DNA from: Rhodococcus rhodnii | Lineage (GTDB): Bacteria; Actinomycetota; Actinomycetes; Mycobacteriales; Pseudonocardiaceae | Direction: 5' to 3' | Length of the DNA: 64,000 nt | Assembly (NCBI GenBank): GCA_000720375.1 | Contig: JOAA01000003.1 | Coordinates: 186,001-250,000 of the forward strand | In this document: positions 60,186 to 64,000 of the stretch, in pieces | Layout of the letters: the number at the start of each line of letters is the position of its first letter | Position numbering within the stretch: the first letter of the stretch is position 1 | Position numbers and translations under genes: made by a program | The notes under the pieces: generated by a model | What the model was told of the DNA's origin: nothing | The model's input: only the letters and a program-made list of their open reading frames with translations | Databases searched by the model: none

Positions 60186-61156
60186 TTGTTCACCTCACGC
60201 AGCATCGCGACAATGGCCCGGATGGCCAGCTCGACCTTGAACTCGTTCTGCTCGGTCGCAACGGCGGCGGCCAGCTCGGCCTCGGCCGCACGGCGGAACT
60301 CCGCGTCGCCTGCCTGCGCCCCGGCCAGGATCCGCTCGGCTTCGGTTGCCCGCCAAGGCTTTGTGCCGACGCCGCCGAGCGCGAGCCTGATCTCGGTGAT
60401 CGTGCCGTCCCGAGTTTCCATCGCGGCGGCCACGGAGACCAGCGCGAACGCGTAGGACGCCCGATCCCTGATCTTGCGGTACCGCGAGTTCTTGGTCGTC
60501 TCCGGGATCTCGACGGCCGTGATCAGTTCATCCGGTTCGAGAACGGTCTCCAGGTGCGGGGTCTCCCCCGGCAGCCGGTGGAACTCGCCGATCGGGATCC
60601 GCCGTGTCCCCCGGACGCTTTCGACCTCGACTTCCGCGTCCAGCATGGTCAATGCCACGGCCATGTCCGACGGATGCGCGGCGATGCAACTCGGGCTCAC
60701 GCCAAGGACCGCGTGACCACGGCTGAACCCGCCGATCGCGTCGCACCCACTGCCCGGCTCACGCTTGTTGCACCGGGACGCAGTGTCGTAGAAGTAGCTG
60801 CATCGCGTGCGCTGCAACAGGTTCCCGCCGACCGTCGCCATGTTGCGCAGCTGCCCCGACGCGCCGGCCAGGATCGCTTGCGCCAGCACGGGATACTTCG
60901 TCCGGATGAGCGGATGCGCGGCCAGCGCGCTGTTACGCACCAACGCCCCGATCCGCACGCCGCCGTTGTCGAGCGCGGTCACGCCGGCCAACGGCAGCCT
61001 GGTGATGTCGACGACCGTCTCGGGACGCTCGATGTCCTCACGGATCAGGTCGACGAGGTTCGTGCCGCCGCCGAGGAACTTGGCGTTCGGCGTGGTCGCG
61101 ATCGTCTGGACCGCGGCCGGGATGTCGGTGACGCTGACGTAGTCGAACGGCCTCAC
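60182..61156 (-). CDS. FAD-binding subunit with four-Cys [4Fe-4S] insertion (PaoB-like)
   Basis: A 324-residue subunit. FAD loops are FLGGGTNLVDLI (27-38) and ATVGGNLL (107-114). The insertion QRTRCSYFYDTASRCNKREP, then GSGCDA and SPSCIA, gives Cys119, 129, 138 and 157. This matches E. coli PaoB (YagS), which carries an extra [4Fe-4S] cluster. The GTG at 61156 overlaps the [2Fe-2S]-subunit stop. This identifies the operon as the PaoABC type rather than ordinary xanthine dehydrogenase. Confidence 0.9.
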   Translation of the reverse strand: MRPFDYVSVTDIPAAVQTIATTPNAKFLGGGTNLVDLIREDIERPETVVDITRLPLAGVTALDNGGVRIGALVRNSALAAHPLIRTKYPVLAQAILAGASGQLRNMATVGGNLLQRTRCSYFYDTASRCNKREPGSGCDAIGGFSRGHAVLGVSPSCIAAHPSDMAVALTMLDAEVEVESVRGTRRIPIGEFHRLPGETPHLETVLEPDELITAVEIPETTKNSRYRKIRDRASYAFALVSVAAAMETRDGTITEIRLALGGVGTKPWRATEAERILAGAQAGDAEFRRAAEAELAAAVATEQNEFKVELAIRAIVAMLREVNN

Positions 61157-61635
61157 GACGCCACTTCCTCGATCGCTTTGACAATCCCGTTGTACGCGCC
61201 GCACCGGCACAGGTTGCCGCTCATCCGCTCCCGGATCTCGTCCTCGGTGAGCTCGGGCGACTCCTCGACGTCCTCGGTGACCACGCTCGGCATGCCCGCC
61301 TTGTGCTCGGCCAGCATCCCGATCGCCGAGCAGATCTGACCGGACGTGCAGTAGCCGCACTGGAACCCGTCCGTACGTACGAACGCCTGTTGCAACGGAT
61401 GGTCGACGCCTTCGATCGTGGTGATCTCCCGGCCCTCGTACTGCACGGCCAAAGCCAGGCAGGACACTATCCGCGTCCCGTCGGCCAGTACCGTGCACGC
61501 GCCACACGCGCCCTGGTCGCAGCCTTTCTTGGTGCCGGTGAGCCCGAGCTGTTCGCGCAGCGCGTCCAGCAGGTTCACCCTCGGCTCGACATCCAGGACC
61601 TCTTCGCGCCCGTTGACGCGCAGCATCACTTCCAC
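61153..61635 (-). CDS. [2Fe-2S] iron-sulfur subunit (PaoA-like)
   Basis: A 160-residue electron-transfer subunit. Plant-type [2Fe-2S] Cys are at 39, 44, 47 and 59 (GCDQGACGACTV). The second cluster uses Cys93/96 (FQCGYC) and Cys143/145 (CRCGAY). GTG at 61635 follows AAGGAGA. Unlike E. coli PaoA it has no Tat signal, so the complex is cytoplasmic here. It is the first gene of the four-gene operon. Confidence 0.93.
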   Translation of the reverse strand: MEVMLRVNGREEVLDVEPRVNLLDALREQLGLTGTKKGCDQGACGACTVLADGTRIVSCLALAVQYEGREITTIEGVDHPLQQAFVRTDGFQCGYCTSGQICSAIGMLAEHKAGMPSVVTEDVEESPELTEDEIRERMSGNLCRCGAYNGIVKAIEEVAS

Positions 61636-61660
61636 AGCAGTCTCCTTCCCAGCCCCACAC

Positions 61661-61705
61661 TTAGGGAACCATCGTTGACGTAATAAGTCAACGCCGGTTC
61701 CCTAA
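61661..61705. promoter_or_regulatory. Long inverted repeat upstream of the dehydrogenase operon
   Basis: Outer arms TTAGGGAACC (61661-61670) and GGTTCCCTAA (61696-61705) and inner arms GTTGAC (61674-61679) and GTCAAC (61687-61692) form a 45-bp dyad. It lies 25 bases before the first start codon. Size and symmetry fit two TetR dimers. The inner arm also offers a TTGACT -35 on the minus strand. Confidence 0.78.
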
Positions 61706-61710
61706 CTGGT

Positions 61711-62445
61711 TCACGGCCGCACGCCTGGCCGGAATCGTGGCCAGCGGCTCCGTCGCGCCTTCCAGTACCGAGACGATTTGGCGGGAATCGCAAGAAGAAC
61801 AGGTCGTGGCCGGTGAGTTCGCTCGGCCGGGCCTGCAGGATGGCGAACTGTCCGTCGTGGACGGCCCACTCGATGTCCATCGGCATGCCGTACAGGTCCT
61901 CCGATGCGCTTGCGACCGGAACCGGTTGCAGCCCAGTTCCATTCGCGGTCGGCACCGAGACCCATGTGGCGTTGATCATGCACCACCACCGCGATCGCGA
62001 TGTCCGAAACGGACACTTCATTACTAGCCCGGTAGTGAACCGCCCGGTCAGTCCACAGTGACGCCCAGCATCGCTTGATCGCGCCGAGCACATCGTCGAA
62101 TCCGACGATGTGCGGGAACGTGTCATGGTGACCCGCGAACGACAGTTCCGGCAGGTCTTCCGCTGTCGCCGAGGAGCGCACCGCAACCGTTACAGCGTCG
62201 GACTGTGCTGATTTACACAGCTCCTCATAGGCCGAATGGATGGCGGTTACGACATCCGAGGGAATTTCGTCGCCAGAAGCTGATACACAATCGCGATACA
62301 CCCAGGTGGTCACGAAGAACCCTGGCGGCACAGGCAATCCCGCTTGGGCCAGACGGCTCAACGAGGCGCCTTCGCCACCGACTGTGGGCCCCTCGGCGTC
62401 TGGATCGCGCAGTGCCAGGAGCAGCGGATGGGGCATGGCTGACAT
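61711..62445 (-). pseudogene. Broken PEP-synthase / rifampin-phosphotransferase-like gene
   Basis: The N-terminus is a good pyruvate-phosphate-dikinase ATP-grasp start (GGEGASLSRLAQAGLPVPPGFFVTT, VRSSATAEDLPELSFAGHHDTF). After about residue 150 the frame loses similarity. The later ATP-grasp piece MPMDIEWAVHDGQFAILQARP appears in a different frame near 61830-61910. The segment normally between (the SGVLFTADP region) is missing, as are the His and catalytic domains. It is therefore a decayed fragment. Confidence 0.75.
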
Positions 62446-62710
62446 CGTCCCAGGTGACGTGTCCCACTAACCGGAACCGGACGGGCGGCCTTCGGTGCGC
62501 CAAATCGGCGCGAATTCCGCCATCCGGCAGTATCTGCGCTGGATGCGTGAGTGATCAGGTACTTGCGGTGGTCGCTAAGCTGTCCGCCGGGAGGCGAAGG
62601 GCGTCGGGCTCTGCGCACGGTTCGCTAGGTATTCACGAGGGAAGCGGCCGGTTTTCGCAACGAGTCCTCTACGTTCGCCGGCGAAACACTGGCGTGGAGG
62701 GTAAACCAGG

Positions 62711-63055
62711 ATGACCGGGTCTGGTGACGCTCCGTTGCACGACAATTACGGGCGGCAGGCTCGTCATGGCGTACAACGGGAAGCCGAGCTACCCACAGCG
62801 GTGTGGGGTCGTGCCATCGGCCACAGCCCGCGGCTGGGTCTGACTGGTGCCGAATCCATCGAGGACATTCACGCCGCCGTGTTCGCCCGCGCGGGATTCA
62901 CCCCCATGACGTTCCTCAAAGAACCGTTCGTTGAGGACGTTCGTCCAGGCGACGGGCACGACGTGATCGTGTTCGGCGCGCAGGCGCCCGGGCGCGTGAA
63001 TGCGCCTGGCGCATTCCCGGTCGCGCCGGATTCCCGGACGCCAGTACAGCACTGA
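62711..63055 (+). CDS. Hypothetical small protein
   Basis: A 114-residue frame with a good ribosome site (GGAGGG, eight bases before the ATG). It has no signal, membrane segment or known motif. The segment TGAESIEDIHAAVFARAGF looks like an ordinary helix. Coding is plausible but not proven, and it may be a remnant next to the broken PEP-synthase gene. Confidence 0.4.
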   Translation: MTGSGDAPLHDNYGRQARHGVQREAELPTAVWGRAIGHSPRLGLTGAESIEDIHAAVFARAGFTPMTFLKEPFVEDVRPGDGHDVIVFGAQAPGRVNAPGAFPVAPDSRTPVQH

Positions 63056-63131
63056 GAAGCAAGACCAGCACCGCTTACAACCACATACCCCTCTATTCGG
63101 AACTCCCTACCCCGTCCCCCTGGAGTTCGTT

Positions 63132-64000
63132 GTGCGATCCCGTCCCCTGACCCGTCTACTGACCGCGATCTTGTGCGCCGTCGGAATGCTCGGTGTGGCA
63201 GGCCTTTCCGGCTGCTCCGAGACAGGTGCGTCGTCGGCTTCCGGCAAGATCACCATCGGCTTCTCGGCCTGGCCCGGCTGGAACGTATGGCAGGTCGCGC
63301 AGGAGCAAGGCCTGTTCGCCCGCAACGGCGTCGAGGTCGAACTGAAGTGGTTCGACGTCTACACCGACAGCCTCAACGCGCTGGCCACTGGCGCGATCGA
63401 CGCCAACAGTCAAACCCTCAACGACACGCTGATGTCCGTCAGCGGTGGCGCCAAGCAGACCATCGTGTTGGTCAACGACAACTCGACGGGCAACGACAAG
63501 ATCATCGCCCGCGAGGGCATCACCGGTGTCGCCGACCTGAAGGGCAAGAAGGTCGCGGTCGAGCAAGGCACCGTCGACCACTACCTGCTGCTGCTCGCGC
63601 TGGCCGAGGCGAAACTGACCGAAAAGGACATCGAGCTCGTCCCGATGGCCACCGACGCTGCCGTCGCCGCGTTCGCCGGCGGCAAGGTCGACGCGGTCGG
63701 CGCGTTCGCCCCGTTCACCACGACCGCCCTCGAGCGGCCGGGCAGCCGCGCGATCGCCACCTCCGCCGAGTTCCCCGGCGCCATCCCGGACCACCTGGTG
63801 TTCAAGGCCGACGTGGTCCGCGACCGCCCGCAGGTCGTGCAGGGCGTGGTGAACACCTGGTTCCAGACTCTGGCCTGGATCAAGGAGAACCGCGACGGCG
63901 CGGTCGGCATCATGGCCAAGCGCAACGGCGTGACCGTCGAGGACTACAAGACCTACGACTCGGGCACCACGATCTTCACCCGCCAGCAGAACATCGACGC
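63132..64000 (+). CDS. NitT/TauT-type ABC transporter substrate-binding lipoprotein (partial, runs off the window)
   Basis: At least 289 residues, open at the window end. The GTG at 63132 has TGGAG upstream and gives a signal peptide with lipobox LSGC. The periplasmic-binding fold has KITIGFSAWPGWNVWQVAQE, GLFARNGVEVELKWF, GKKVAVEQGTVDHYLLLLAL and AFAPFTTTAL, as in sulfonate, taurine or thiamine-precursor binding proteins (SsuA/TauA/ThiY type). The ligand cannot be fixed. Permease and ATPase genes probably follow outside the window. Confidence 0.85.
   Translation, partial: MRSRPLTRLLTAILCAVGMLGVAGLSGCSETGASSASGKITIGFSAWPGWNVWQVAQEQGLFARNGVEVELKWFDVYTDSLNALATGAIDANSQTLNDTLMSVSGGAKQTIVLVNDNSTGNDKIIAREGITGVADLKGKKVAVEQGTVDHYLLLLALAEAKLTEKDIELVPMATDAAVAAFAGGKVDAVGAFAPFTTTALERPGSRAIATSAEFPGAIPDHLVFKADVVRDRPQVVQGVVNTWFQTLAWIKENRDGAVGIMAKRNGVTVEDYKTYDSGTTIFTRQQNID

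Overview
The window is high-GC DNA with GTG/TTG starts, start/stop overlaps of four bases, apparently leaderless genes, twin-arginine and lipoprotein signals, and SARP-type regulators. It also has the orn/tRNA-His neighbourhood common in Actinobacteria. Together these suggest an actinomycete chromosome, probably Pseudonocardiales (Amycolatopsis, Kibdelosporangium or Saccharothrix-like). The genus is inference. Both window ends cut genes.

Layout. 1-2643: end of a phosphonate uptake operon (FAD oxidoreductase, phnD, phnC, phnE). 2635-5542: a TPR-CHAT protease-like protein preceded by a small Cys/His-rich peptide gene. 5847-12917: a plant cell-wall locus in which a secreted fucosidase-like protein is divergent from GH28, GH105 and GH31 enzymes; the two transcripts share a mirrored promoter element. 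13108-19935: a mixed block with a secreted phosphoesterase, a lactate-monooxygenase-like flavoenzyme, a GH109-type oxidoreductase and an azoreductase. 20009-25317: MarR/Bcr exporter pair, LysE exporter, an APC permease fused to a GNAT domain, and a GPP34 protein. 25691-30819: a compact lipid or natural-product-like operon (small protein, AcrA1-like two-domain reductase, DrrAB-type ABC pair, cytochrome P450), met head-on by a large SARP regulator.

33820-37677 is housekeeping: tRNA-His, oligoribonuclease, HerA-like ATPase, L,D-transpeptidase and tRNA-Lys. 37721-45915 is the most unusual part. It holds a TIR-domain membrane protein, then an ECF sigma factor fused to a zinc anti-sigma-like motif, a membrane segment and a large tandem-repeat exodomain whose repeats have suffered frameshifting deletions. 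A cyclase-like protein and an FtsX-type permease without its ATPase follow. 46049-57393 has a second SARP regulator, small conserved proteins, two ScyD/ScyE-like secreted proteins around a YjbR gene, cobF, a GH18 chitinase with a DasR-like site, a secreted sialidase-like protein and a DUF4429/SHOCT protein. 57407-61705 is an aldehyde/xanthine dehydrogenase operon of the E. coli PaoABC type, ending in its own TetR gene and preceded by a long inverted repeat. 61711-62445 is a broken PEP-synthase-like gene. The last 0.9 kb starts a NitT/TauT-type binding lipoprotein.

The genes describe a soil saprophyte that takes up phosphonates, degrades pectin and chitin, exports small molecules and senses its surface. 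No integrase, transposase, CRISPR array or complete biosynthetic core (PKS, NRPS, terpene synthase) was seen.
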